This document shows, one piece after another, positions 49,760-56,710 of a stretch of 64,000 bases of DNA. A program made the translations under genes and the position numbers. Position 1 is the stretch's first letter. Every line of letters begins with the position of its first letter. The notes under the pieces are model-generated. The model made no database searches. It was given only the letters and a program-made list of their open reading frames with translations, and was not told the DNA's origin. Source of the DNA: CAYYYG01 sp964490875 (GTDB lineage: Bacteria > Patescibacteriota > Microgenomatia > UBA1406 > GWC2-37-13); NCBI GenBank assembly GCA_964490875.1, contig CAZBEF010000003.1, forward strand, positions 62,001 to 126,000. The letters run 5' to 3'.

Positions 49760-49786
49760 TTATCACTCCAATAGTAAGAGTGCTAA
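49760..49786. promoter_or_regulatory. CIRCE-type inverted repeat
   Basis: TTATCACTC-CAATAGTAA-GAGTGCTAA matches the CIRCE consensus (TTAGCACTC-N9-GAGTGCTAA) at 17 of 18 arm positions and has the exact 9-base spacer. CIRCE is the operator of the HrcA heat-shock repressor. It lies 65 bp upstream of the ATPase gene and 160 bp upstream of the SpoU gene; no chaperone gene is adjacent. Confidence 0.7.
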
Positions 49787-49869
49787 AACAGTGGTGTTTA
49801 TTATCCTATAGAAGATAGGACGACATGTTCTGCATACTTATAGTCTCTATTACAACAGCATTCCATATA

Positions 49870-49889
49870 TTATCCACCTCTTATCCACA
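49870..49889 (+). promoter_or_regulatory. Pair of DnaA-box-like sites
   Basis: TTATCCACC (49870-49878) and TTATCCACA (49881-49889), the second a perfect DnaA consensus, in direct orientation 11 bp apart and 58 bp before the SpoU-type gene. No dnaA/dnaN context and no array of boxes is present, so an origin is not supported. Confidence 0.5.
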
Positions 49890-49946
49890 ATATCCATATC
49901 TAGATTTCTATAAGACATAAAATATGTGTTTATGTATAATACATAT

Positions 49947-50480
49947 ATGAAACTAAACGCAAAAGAACTCCGGGTAGTTGAAGAGGCCGATGCTCAGGAA
50001 AAAATTAAGGATATCGAGCGCCGTCCTCTGTATCTTATCCTCGAAAATATCTACGATACCTACAATATAGGAGGGCTTTTTAGACTTGCAGATGCGCTTG
50101 CGGTAAGTAAGATCTATCTGTGCGGGCAGACAGAGGTTCCTCCGAATTCTAAGATAAAGAAGGCTTCGATCGGCACATACAAGGTTGTTCCGTGGGAATA
50201 TAAGAAATCTGCTGCCGAAGCGATTGCCGAGTTAAAAAAGAATCAAGTTAAGGTGGTAGCCGTGGAACAGGATCCCAAGTCTATTCCTTATACGCAATAC
50301 CAATATTCACAGCCGGTGGCTCTTCTTGTGGGTAATGAAACGTATGGTGTTCTACCCGAAACGTTATTGCTTTGTGATCAAATTGTTGAAATTCCGATGT
50401 GGGGGATAAATAAGTCGTTGAATGTAATCGTCTCCGCGGCGATTGTGAGTTATCACGTAGTAACCTCGTCATTTACATAA
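49947..50480 (+). CDS. SpoU/TrmH-family RNA 2'-O-methyltransferase
   Basis: 177 residues from the ATG at 49947, six bases after an extended -10 (TATGTATAAT). The family motifs are in order: motif 1 LILENIYDTYNIGGLFRLADA, motif 2 VALLVGNETYGVLPE, and motif 3 IPMWGINKSLNVIVSAAIVSYHV. The knotted SPOUT fold binds SAM and methylates a ribose in tRNA or rRNA; the exact target is unknown. It is short and has no N-terminal RNA-binding extension. It is convergent with the small membrane protein gene, with an overlap of 12 bases. Confidence 0.9.
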   Translation: MKLNAKELRVVEEADAQEKIKDIERRPLYLILENIYDTYNIGGLFRLADALAVSKIYLCGQTEVPPNSKIKKASIGTYKVVPWEYKKSAAEAIAELKKNQVKVVAVEQDPKSIPYTQYQYSQPVALLVGNETYGVLPETLLLCDQIVEIPMWGINKSLNVIVSAAIVSYHVVTSSFT

Positions 50481-50813
50481 CGCGTTCTTAATCTCTTTTT
50501 GCTGCTCTTTAGGAAGTTTTTCTACCTGTTTCATAATTCCGGATGCCGTATTATCTATAACCATTTCTCCAACTTTGTTGGCTGATTGTGATGCAATGTC
50601 CGAAACATATGCAGTCGCGGTGCCCAAAACGGAGCCTCCTAATTCAGAAATAGTATCTTTAGCCAGGGCAACGATTGATTGTTTACCGGCAGCAGGGGAT
50701 ATGGCAATCACCTTCGGACCGCTTTTTGTGAGTACTGGCTGCCTGCCGAAGTACCGTGCAGTCATGGCCCCCGCAACAACAAGTAAGATAATAACAATCG
50801 GTTTTATACCCAT
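50469..50813 (-). CDS. Small membrane-anchored protein, 114 residues
   Basis: An N-terminal signal anchor (KPIVIILLVVAGAMTARYF) is followed by an exported Ala/Ser/Val-rich helical region (VALAKDTISELGGSVLG, ASQSANKVGEMVIDN) and a basic end with QQKEIKNALCK. Its 3' end overlaps the SpoU gene by 12 bases, convergent. TAAAAT ends 7 bases before the ATG. It resembles the short exported helical proteins common in CPR genomes. The function is unknown. Confidence 0.65.
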   Translation of the reverse strand: MGIKPIVIILLVVAGAMTARYFGRQPVLTKSGPKVIAISPAAGKQSIVALAKDTISELGGSVLGTATAYVSDIASQSANKVGEMVIDNTASGIMKQVEKLPKEQQKEIKNALCK

Positions 50814-50868
50814 ACTTTATATTTTATATTGTAAAATACTACAATACCAGTTATATCATTACAATAAA

Positions 50869-50938
50869 TGTCATGCTGAGGCAGAGCCGAAGCATCCAGA
50901 ATAGTAACTGGATCCTTCGCTAATCGCTCAGGATGACA
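50869..50938. repeat. Palindromic repeat, family D, copy 3
   Basis: TGTCATGCTGAGG at the left and CTCAGGATGACA at the right form terminal inverted repeats around GAAGCATCC and GGATCCTTCGC. It ends 8 bases before the tRNA-Thr gene. GGATCCTTCGC is shared with the in-frame element of DUF763. Confidence 0.75.
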
Positions 50939-50946
50939 GACATAAT

Positions 50947-51018
50947 GCCTGGATAGTTTAGTGGTAAAATAAACCCTTGGTAAGGGTTAGACCGCGGGTC
51001 CGATTCCCGCTCCAGGCT
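50947..51018 (+). tRNA. tRNA-Thr (anticodon GGT)
   Basis: All four arms are present: acceptor GCCTGGA/TCCAGGC, D arm GTTT-AGTGGTA-AAAT, anticodon stem AACCC/GGGTT with loop TTGGTAA (anticodon GGT), five-base variable loop, T arm GCGGG-TCCGATT-CCCGC, discriminator T. CCA is not encoded. GGT reads the threonine codons ACC and ACT. Confidence 0.95.
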
Positions 51019-51105
51019 CCCACCTTTCATCTTTTTAAGGTCTTCAGAATTCTTCTCCATTAATTCTACATTTCGAGCATAATGCCTGGCTGCATATTTT
51101 TCTAC

Positions 51106-51135
51106 TTGACAAAATAGCAGTTAAAGTTTTATACT
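51106..51135 (+). promoter_or_regulatory. Promoter of hsp20
   Basis: TTGACA (51106-51111), 18 bases, TATACT (51130-51135). This is the closest match to the sigma-70 consensus with both hexamers in the window. A CIRCE-like repeat starts 7 bases downstream. Confidence 0.75.
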
Positions 51136-51142
51136 GCTAATA

Positions 51143-51169
51143 TTGGCAATTGATGTCTACAAGTGCCAA
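51143..51169. promoter_or_regulatory. CIRCE-like operator of hsp20
   Basis: TTGGCAATT-GATGTCTAC-AAGTGCCAA: 9-base arms (8 of 9 complementary) with a 9-base spacer, directly after the promoter and at the start of the transcript. The geometry is that of CIRCE, although the arm sequence differs from the consensus at several positions. Confidence 0.55.
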
Positions 51170-51202
51170 TTGAAAATTTTAATAGAAAGGAGGTGAACAA
51201 TA

Positions 51203-51634
51203 ATGGTAAATCTACGATTATCTTCGCCATTGGCTCGATTGTTATACAGACCAGTAGTATGGGACGATGAAGAAGAATCTGAATGGCCGGCAATCACACT
51301 TACCGAAGGGTTGGATGTGTACGAAGACGGGGATACCGTCATTGTGAAAGCAGCTGTTCCAGGTGTTGCCGAAGATAAAGTTGAGGTGACATTTGAAAAT
51401 GGTGTCCTTAGTATAAGGGCTCGATCCGAAGAGACTGAGGAAGAAAAGCAGAAAAAGAAAGTTGTGTACCGAATGGATAGGGTGGCATCATTCAATTACA
51501 CAACCACTCTTCCGCGGCCGGTTGATGAAAAAAACATCGAAGCTGTGGTTGAGAACGGAGTAGTTATCGTTAAGGCAAAAATTGCCGAAGCAGCAAAACC
51601 AAAACGAATCGCAGTAAAGAAAGCAGGCAAGTGA
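51203..51634 (+). CDS. Small heat-shock protein Hsp20 (alpha-crystallin family)
   Basis: 143 residues. The alpha-crystallin core spans about 35-130: YEDGDTVIVKAAVPGVAEDKV, FENGVLSIRARSEE, the A-x-x-x-n-G-V/L signature in AVVENGVVIVKAK, and a short basic tail (KRIAVKKAGK) in place of a clear IxI motif. It is an ATP-independent holdase. AAGGAGGTGA lies six bases before the ATG, an almost perfect Shine-Dalgarno and unusual in this window. A consensus promoter, a CIRCE-like repeat and an intrinsic terminator complete the unit, so it is probably heat-regulated and monocistronic. Confidence 0.95.
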   Translation: MVNLRLSSPLARLLYRPVVWDDEEESEWPAITLTEGLDVYEDGDTVIVKAAVPGVAEDKVEVTFENGVLSIRARSEETEEEKQKKKVVYRMDRVASFNYTTTLPRPVDEKNIEAVVENGVVIVKAKIAEAAKPKRIAVKKAGK

Positions 51635-51646
51635 GGAATTTTTAAC

Positions 51647-51680
51647 TCCGCCGTGTGTGAAAGCACGGCGGATTTTTTTT
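51647..51680 (+). terminator. Intrinsic terminator of hsp20
   Basis: TCCGCCGTG-TGTGAAAG-CACGGCGGA followed by eight T residues, 12 bases after the hsp20 stop. Confidence 0.9.
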
Positions 51681-51732
51681 GTCCGCAACCGCATTGATTT
51701 TCTGCAGTCGGTTTGGTATGCTTTTCCATACT

Positions 51733-52386
51733 ATGGATATCAAATATTTAGGACACTCCTCATTTTATATAAGAACAAAAGATGCCCGTATTGTCACCGA
51801 TCCGTTTGACCCAAAAATGGTGGGGCTTAAATTTCCCAAGACCGAAGCGGATATTGTAACTATCTCTCATCATCACCATGATCATAACTACACAGCCGGA
51901 ATTTCAGGAAGCCCATTAATAATAGACTGGCCTGGTGAATTCGAAAAAAATAAAGTCCGCATATTTGGATTCAGATCATTTCATGATAAAAAACAGGGTG
52001 CAGAACGCGGAGAAAATGTAGTCTATAAACTTGAGGCGGAAGGAATTTCTATTTTGCATTGCGGCGATTTGGGAGTTGTCCTTACCGATGACTTCTTGGA
52101 TTCAGTGGGCGAAGTAGACATTCTCATGGTTCCAACCGGCGGTTTTTTCACTATTGATGCTTCAGAAGCAGTAGATCTGGTACAGAAAGTAGAACCAAGC
52201 ATGGTAATTCCGATGCATTACAACAGTCCGAAATTAAATCAGGAAGGATTTGGAAAACTTTCACCCGTCGATGAATTTTTGAAGAAAATTGGAGCAGAAT
52301 CCTCGGCACCTATACAGAAACTTAGTTTGAAGAAAGAAGATCTCGGCGAGGAAATGAAAGTAGTTGTGATGGATATTACATCATAA
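51733..52386 (+). CDS. Metallo-beta-lactamase-fold hydrolase (UPF0173-like)
   Basis: 217 residues from the ATG at 51733; the frame is open 18 codons upstream through the hsp20 terminator, so the later start is preferred. MDIKYLGHSSFYI is the usual opening. The zinc motif is SHHHHDHNY (HxHxDH), with HCGDLG as the Asp/His site and VIPMHYNSP as the last His. Family members are uncharacterised hydrolases, often annotated as Zn-dependent hydrolases of the beta-lactamase fold. It is cytoplasmic. A palindromic repeat separates it from dnaB. Confidence 0.9.
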   Translation: MDIKYLGHSSFYIRTKDARIVTDPFDPKMVGLKFPKTEADIVTISHHHHDHNYTAGISGSPLIIDWPGEFEKNKVRIFGFRSFHDKKQGAERGENVVYKLEAEGISILHCGDLGVVLTDDFLDSVGEVDILMVPTGGFFTIDASEAVDLVQKVEPSMVIPMHYNSPKLNQEGFGKLSPVDEFLKKIGAESSAPIQKLSLKKEDLGEEMKVVVMDITS

Positions 52387-52414
52387 TTTCCATAATACTA
52401 TAATAAAATATTAT

Positions 52415-52526
52415 CGTCATTGCGAGGACAGTCGCAACAGGACGAAGCAATCCCATTAAAACCAAACCTTCGGTTAATTCTCTGCGGGATTGCTTCTCCC
52501 GCGACAGACGCGGGATCGCAATGACG
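52415..52526. repeat. Palindromic repeat, family A, copy 2
   Basis: 112 bp: CGTCATTGCGAGGACAGTCGC at the left, GAAGCAATCCC / GGGATTGCTTC inside, and GATCGCAATGACG at the right. It lies between the hydrolase gene and dnaB and ends 13 bases before the dnaB ATG, so it must form part of the dnaB leader or contain its promoter. Confidence 0.85.
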
Positions 52527-52539
52527 TTTTTAAAACCAT

Positions 52540-53883
52540 ATGGCATCATTATCTTCGGAAGCACTCAGAGTTCCACCAAACGATCTGGAAGCAGAGAAAT
52601 CGGTACTCGGCGCTGTTCTTATTGATCCTTCTGCAATTCATATTATTGCCGAATTTTTAAAACCCGAACATTTTTATCTTCGTGAACATCAGCAGATTTA
52701 CGGCTGCATGATTACACTTTTTGAAAAACAGCAGCCAATCGATGTCGTTACTCTAAAAAATCAGCTTCAAAGCGACGGCGTACTGAAGGCAATTGGCGGC
52801 GCGCCATATTTATCCGAACTTGTTAACGCAGTCCCGACTTCGGCATATGTAGAACATTACGGCCACATTGTGAAAGACCATCATACCAAACGCCGGCTGA
52901 TTGAATTATCTTCGCGCATGGCAGAAAAATCGTACGATAACCGCGGCGATGTGCGGAAGTTAATAGATCAAGCAGAAACCGAAATTTTCGCCCTTTCACA
53001 AGACCAGATGCACCGCGACTTCATTCCGCTAAAGAATATTCTGGCCGATAGTTTCGAGCGTCTGGAAGAATTCATAAAAAACGGAGCTAATCTGCGCGGA
53101 GTTTCCACCGGCTTCACCGATCTTGATACCAAACTCGCCGGAATGCAGGATTCTAATTTAATTATTCTTGCGGCGCGGCCCGGAGTTGGAAAAACAACTT
53201 TTGCTTTAAACATTGCTCTGCATGTTGCGACTAAAGCCAAACATGGAGTAGGATTTTTTTCTCTTGAAATGAGCAAGGAAGAACTGGTAGACCGCCTATT
53301 AGTAGGCCAGGCCGATATAGACGCGTGGCGGCTTAAGACAGGTAAATTATCGGATCAAGATTACAAAAGCATCACCCAGGCAATGGGTGATCTTTCCGAA
53401 GCACCTATTTTTATCGATGACACACCAGGCATTTCTATTCTTGAAATGCGGACAAAAGCACGCAAACTCAAGGCAGAAAAAGACATTAAATTGGTTGTTG
53501 TAGATTATTTGCAGCTGGCCGATGCCGGAAAGAAGTTTGATTCGCGTGTAAACGAAGTTTCGCACATTTCCCAAGGGTTGAAGAATTTAGCCCGTGAACT
53601 CCGGGTTCCGGTAATTGCTCTCTCACAGCTTTCACGCGCGGTAGAGCAGCGAGGTACTAAAAAACCTCAGCTGGCCGACCTTCGAGAATCAGGGGCAATC
53701 GAACAAGACGCCGACGTGGTTATGTTTATTTACGCCGAAGATGATACCGAAGACCTGTTGGATTCAACAAAAAAAATGGTGAAGTTAAGCATTGCCAAAC
53801 ACCGAAACGGAGCAACTGGTGAAATCGATCTTTTGTTTAGGGGAGATAGAGTGAAGTTCTACAGTGTAGAAAAGAAACTATAA
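52540..53883 (+). CDS. dnaB: Replicative DNA helicase DnaB
   Basis: 447 residues. The N-terminal primase-interacting domain (LEAEKSVLGAVLIDP, 17-30) leads to a RecA-type motor: Walker A G215-VGKTT220, LEMSKEEL, Walker B in VVVDYLQL, and the Arg-finger region SGAIEQDADVVMFIYAE. The hexamer unwinds DNA ahead of the replication fork. No intein is present. The ATG follows directly after a family A repeat and has no Shine-Dalgarno. An intrinsic terminator follows the gene. Confidence 0.97.
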   Translation: MASLSSEALRVPPNDLEAEKSVLGAVLIDPSAIHIIAEFLKPEHFYLREHQQIYGCMITLFEKQQPIDVVTLKNQLQSDGVLKAIGGAPYLSELVNAVPTSAYVEHYGHIVKDHHTKRRLIELSSRMAEKSYDNRGDVRKLIDQAETEIFALSQDQMHRDFIPLKNILADSFERLEEFIKNGANLRGVSTGFTDLDTKLAGMQDSNLIILAARPGVGKTTFALNIALHVATKAKHGVGFFSLEMSKEELVDRLLVGQADIDAWRLKTGKLSDQDYKSITQAMGDLSEAPIFIDDTPGISILEMRTKARKLKAEKDIKLVVVDYLQLADAGKKFDSRVNEVSHISQGLKNLARELRVPVIALSQLSRAVEQRGTKKPQLADLRESGAIEQDADVVMFIYAEDDTEDLLDSTKKMVKLSIAKHRNGATGEIDLLFRGDRVKFYSVEKKL

Positions 53884-53891
53884 CCCAAACA

Positions 53892-53929
53892 AAAAGCCGC
53901 CTTTATGTTTGGTGGGGCGGCTTTTGTTA
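53892..53929 (+). terminator. Intrinsic terminator of dnaB
   Basis: AAAGCCGCC...GGCGGCTTTT with a loop of about 14 bases containing TTTATGTTTGGTG, followed by TGTT. It begins about 9 bases after the dnaB stop. Confidence 0.75.
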
Positions 53930-54262
53930 CCGTTGATACTAATTCTTTCTATTAGTTTTGAGGTTTGACTGTCTTGCGGTTGGATAAAGCTTCTTTATGG
54001 TTATTTGGGTGATATACCCTTCATATAAGCTTCCGTTTCGCAAAGTTCCTTTTTTCATCGTCCGGTTTCTTAAATTTTTATTTCCGGGTGATGATTTTTA
54101 AGTCTTTCCCTCTCCTGCATAAATTGTTAAATTTTTAATTTAACTTATAACAATATTCAGACTACACGATTTATTTTTACTTGTCAAGAGGAAAATAAAA
54201 AATCAGATAGAAAAATAATAAAAATCACATAAACCTATATTAAAAATTATTGGAATAAGAGC
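53930..54262. other. Gene-poor AT-rich region after dnaB
   Basis: The gap between dnaB and the copper/thiol fusion is 590 bp. After the terminator it holds about 330 bp of AT-rich DNA with no convincing gene. A 39-codon minus-strand frame (54058-53939, MKKGTLRNGSLYEGYITQ at the start) is the only notable frame and lacks a Shine-Dalgarno. I see no clear RNA structure. The rest of the gap is a family A repeat. Confidence 0.4.
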
Positions 54263-54407
54263 CGTCATTGCGATCCCGACGAAAGTCGGGAGAAGCAATC
54301 CCTTTTCCAATAATCCGAAGGTTGTAATGTCACGAGTGCTATAACCATGGCTCTTTATTAACGGGATTGCCGCGTCGCGCATTTTATCTGCGCTCCTCGC
54401 AATGACG
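54263..54407. repeat. Palindromic repeat, family A, copy 3 (expanded)
   Basis: 145 bp: CGTCATTGCGATCCCGAC at the left, CGGGATTGCC and CTCGCAATGACG at the right. The centre is longer than in the other copies and contains a different loop (CCGAAGGTTGTAATGTCACG). Confidence 0.8.
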
Positions 54408-54473
54408 GTGATCTGATTTTAGACTTAAGTTGAATACTATTTATATTTTCTCTATACTGGAACATACAAAAAT

Positions 54474-55814
54474 ATGGATGTTAAGAAGAAAACGGTTTAT
54501 GTGAAAGGAATGCACTGTCCGTCCTGCGATATTCTGGTGAAAGATTCGCTGGGGGAGTGCGCCAATATTTCTGCGGTAAAGGCAGATTACAAGACTCAGA
54601 AGGTTGAAATTACTTATTCCGGCAATCTAAATAAGGAAGAACTTAATAAAAAAATTTCTCAGTATGGTTATTCCATCGCGGATAAATCAGCAGTTGCATC
54701 GGAACCATTCGTAAAACGGTTATTTGATACCGGATCAATCGCAGTTATCTTATTTATCGTATATTACTTCGCTAAAGAACTGAATTTCTTACCTGAAAAT
54801 ATTGTTCAGTTCAGCCCAACAAGCTACTGGGCTGTTTTTGTGCTAGGTCTGGTGGCTTCAACTTCTACCTGTATGGCTACTTCCGGAGCATTGTTTATGT
54901 CGACAATCGGAACAGTTAGTCCGAAGTCGCAAGTCCGAAGTCCGAAGTCGAGATTGGGTAGTATCATACCGGCGATTTCATTTAATGTTGGGCGAGTATT
55001 ATCATACGGTTTCTTTGGATATATTGTTGGAATGCTAGGGAAGTCTTTAGCTTCCAATGCTGGCTTCAGTTCTGCACTTACGGTTTTTGTGGCATTTTTT
55101 ATGGTGCTGATTGGTTTGGATATGGCCGGAATCTTGAAATTTTCAATGTTGTCCTTCACCAAGAATCTATTTGAACCGCTGAAGAATCGATTCATGAGAA
55201 ATCCAAAGCAAACAGCATTTTTACTTGGTGCCATAACATATCTTCTTCCGTGCGGATTCACGCAGACTGTCCAGCTTTACGCTCTTGGTTTGGCTAATCC
55301 GGCACAGAGCGCCATCACCATGATGGTATTTGCGTTAGGAACTGTTCCGGCTTTGCTCGCCATAGGCTTTGCGTCATCATTCACCAGTTCAAAATATTAT
55401 CCGGTATTCGCACGGGTACTAGGCGTGATTATTATTATGATTGGCCTGAGTTCAATTATGAATATGATGTATCTGTATGGAATTACCGGCAAGTTTCTTC
55501 CCTCAAAAATCAGCTCTGTCGATAAAAATGTTGTTTTGGAAAATGGTGTTCAGCTGGCCTATATGAGCGTCAACAGTAAAGGATATAGTCCGGCGTCTTT
55601 CACTGTTCAGAAGGGGATTCCGGTGAAGTGGGTTATCGACGGGCAGAATGTATTCGGCTGCCAGGGAAGTCTGGTTGCTCCAAAAATTGCCGTTTCACGG
55701 ACTCTAGAAAAGGGAAAGAATGTAATTGAGTTTACTCCAAACGAAACCGGCCGCATTGCTTTCTCATGCTCCATGGGAATGTTTCAGGGAGAGTTTAATG
55801 TGGTCGAAGGATAA
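54474..55814 (+). CDS. HMA domain - CcdA/DsbD-like membrane domain - cupredoxin fusion
   Basis: 446 residues in three parts. Residues 1-70 form a heavy-metal-associated domain with C15-PS-C18 in KGMHCPSCDI. Residues 80-335 form a membrane domain of about seven helices of the DsbD/CcdA or UreH-like (TauE/SafE-related) type, with NVGRVLSYGFFGYIVGMLG and LPCGFTQTVQLYALG. Residues 350-446 form a cupredoxin-like domain (YSPASFTVQKGIPVKW, ending FSCSMGMFQGEF) with Cys and Met candidates for copper. It probably moves copper or electrons across the membrane. An SPK-rich loop near 150 is encoded by a short DNA repeat. The promoter TTGAAT, 17 bases, TATACT lies just upstream. Confidence 0.85.
   Translation: MDVKKKTVYVKGMHCPSCDILVKDSLGECANISAVKADYKTQKVEITYSGNLNKEELNKKISQYGYSIADKSAVASEPFVKRLFDTGSIAVILFIVYYFAKELNFLPENIVQFSPTSYWAVFVLGLVASTSTCMATSGALFMSTIGTVSPKSQVRSPKSRLGSIIPAISFNVGRVLSYGFFGYIVGMLGKSLASNAGFSSALTVFVAFFMVLIGLDMAGILKFSMLSFTKNLFEPLKNRFMRNPKQTAFLLGAITYLLPCGFTQTVQLYALGLANPAQSAITMMVFALGTVPALLAIGFASSFTSSKYYPVFARVLGVIIIMIGLSSIMNMMYLYGITGKFLPSKISSVDKNVVLENGVQLAYMSVNSKGYSPASFTVQKGIPVKWVIDGQNVFGCQGSLVAPKIAVSRTLEKGKNVIEFTPNETGRIAFSCSMGMFQGEFNVVEG
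54914..54950 (+). repeat. Short tandem repeat (AGTCCGA type) in a transporter loop
   Basis: AGTCCGAAGTC units recur three times with small changes and encode SPKSQVRSPKS between the first membrane helices of the fusion protein. A related sequence encodes the N-terminus of the gene at 56711 (RESEVRKSEEK). Confidence 0.6.
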
Positions 55815-55893
55815 TTTTTAAAATCCGAAATATCTTCTTGCAGTTAAAAAAGTGTGCTATCAGCTATCTGCCATAAGCTATTAGCTATTCTTG

Positions 55894-55976
55894 TGCCCGC
55901 GAGAGGAGTCGAACCTCTATGGAGTTGCCCCCATAGGTTTTTGAGACCTACGCGTCTGCCATTCCGCCACGCGGGC
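55894..55976 (-). tRNA. tRNA-Leu (anticodon CAA)
   Basis: Class II tRNA on the minus strand: acceptor GCCCGCG/CGCGGGC, D arm with GGCAGACGC, anticodon stem TAGGT/ACCTA with loop CTCAAAA (anticodon CAA), long variable arm ATGG-GGGCAACT-CCAT, T arm AGAGG-TTCGACT-CCTCT, discriminator A. CCA is not encoded. CAA reads the leucine codon TTG. Confidence 0.95.
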
Positions 55977-56086
55977 TTTGTCCGCCGAAACTTTAGTGAA
56001 GGTGGACTGCTATGTCATGCCTATAAAGGATGACAAAGTAAATTATATCATCCCAGGGCAGGGGAATCTATTATATACTTTTACTT

Positions 56087-56593
56087 ATGATACTTACCCA
56101 TGATCAAATTATTAAGGAAATTGAAAGCAGGAGAATTAGAATTTCTCCGTTTGATATAAAATCCGTCGGGCCGGCATCTGTCGATTTAGCGCTTGATAAC
56201 GAGATCCGCGTCTTTGAACGGATCGGCAATTCGGTGGCGGTGAACGAACACACGGATTTTAAAACAATTACCCGGAAAATCAGCATAAAAGATAATTACA
56301 TCATAAAACCTGGTGAATTAGTGCTGGGCATAACCATAGAAAAGATTACACTGCCGGGCGATATTGCGGGATGGTTAAACTCCCGGTCGCGGTTTGCCCG
56401 TCTCGGGCTTATGGTTCATATCACCGCTCCATTTATCCAGCCCGGCATATCGGGGAAACAGGTGCTTGAAATATATAATGCCGGACCGAATAATCTGGAG
56501 CTTATTCCCGGCCAGAAGTTATGCCAACTTATTCTGCAGCGGTGTGAAGGTTCGGCAATTTACAAAGGCGGTTTTACAGATCAGAGTCTTTAA
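56087..56593 (+). CDS. dcd: dCTP deaminase
   Basis: 168 residues. The trimeric dUTPase-fold signature appears as SVDLALDNEIRVF, the substrate-binding WLNSRSRFARLGLMVHITAPFIQPG, and IPGQKLCQLILQR. SRSRFARLG with the following Ala/Thr residues marks a dCTP deaminase rather than dUTPase. It makes dUTP from dCTP for dTMP synthesis; a bifunctional DCD/DUT form cannot be excluded. TATACT ends 7 bases before the ATG (leaderless). No co-transcribed partner is evident. Confidence 0.9.
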   Translation: MILTHDQIIKEIESRRIRISPFDIKSVGPASVDLALDNEIRVFERIGNSVAVNEHTDFKTITRKISIKDNYIIKPGELVLGITIEKITLPGDIAGWLNSRSRFARLGLMVHITAPFIQPGISGKQVLEIYNAGPNNLELIPGQKLCQLILQRCEGSAIYKGGFTDQSL

Positions 56594-56710
56594 GGAGGAA
56601 TTCTTTATTCGTAAATTGCAAAAAAAGGTCTTTATTGTATACTTCATTAGTAGAATCATATCTGGTGAAAATTATCATCAATAGATTTTATTAATTGAAT
56701 AATAAAAAGT

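Noticed and set aside
49760..49900. Possible replication origin (DnaA boxes close to a CIRCE and 2.6 kb from dnaB)
   Set aside because: Only two boxes, no dnaA/dnaN or AT-rich unwinding array, and no way to test strand skew within this window.
53939..54058. 39-codon minus-strand frame after dnaB
   Set aside because: No ribosome binding site, no clear promoter and no recognisable features. It is mentioned only as part of the gene-poor region.
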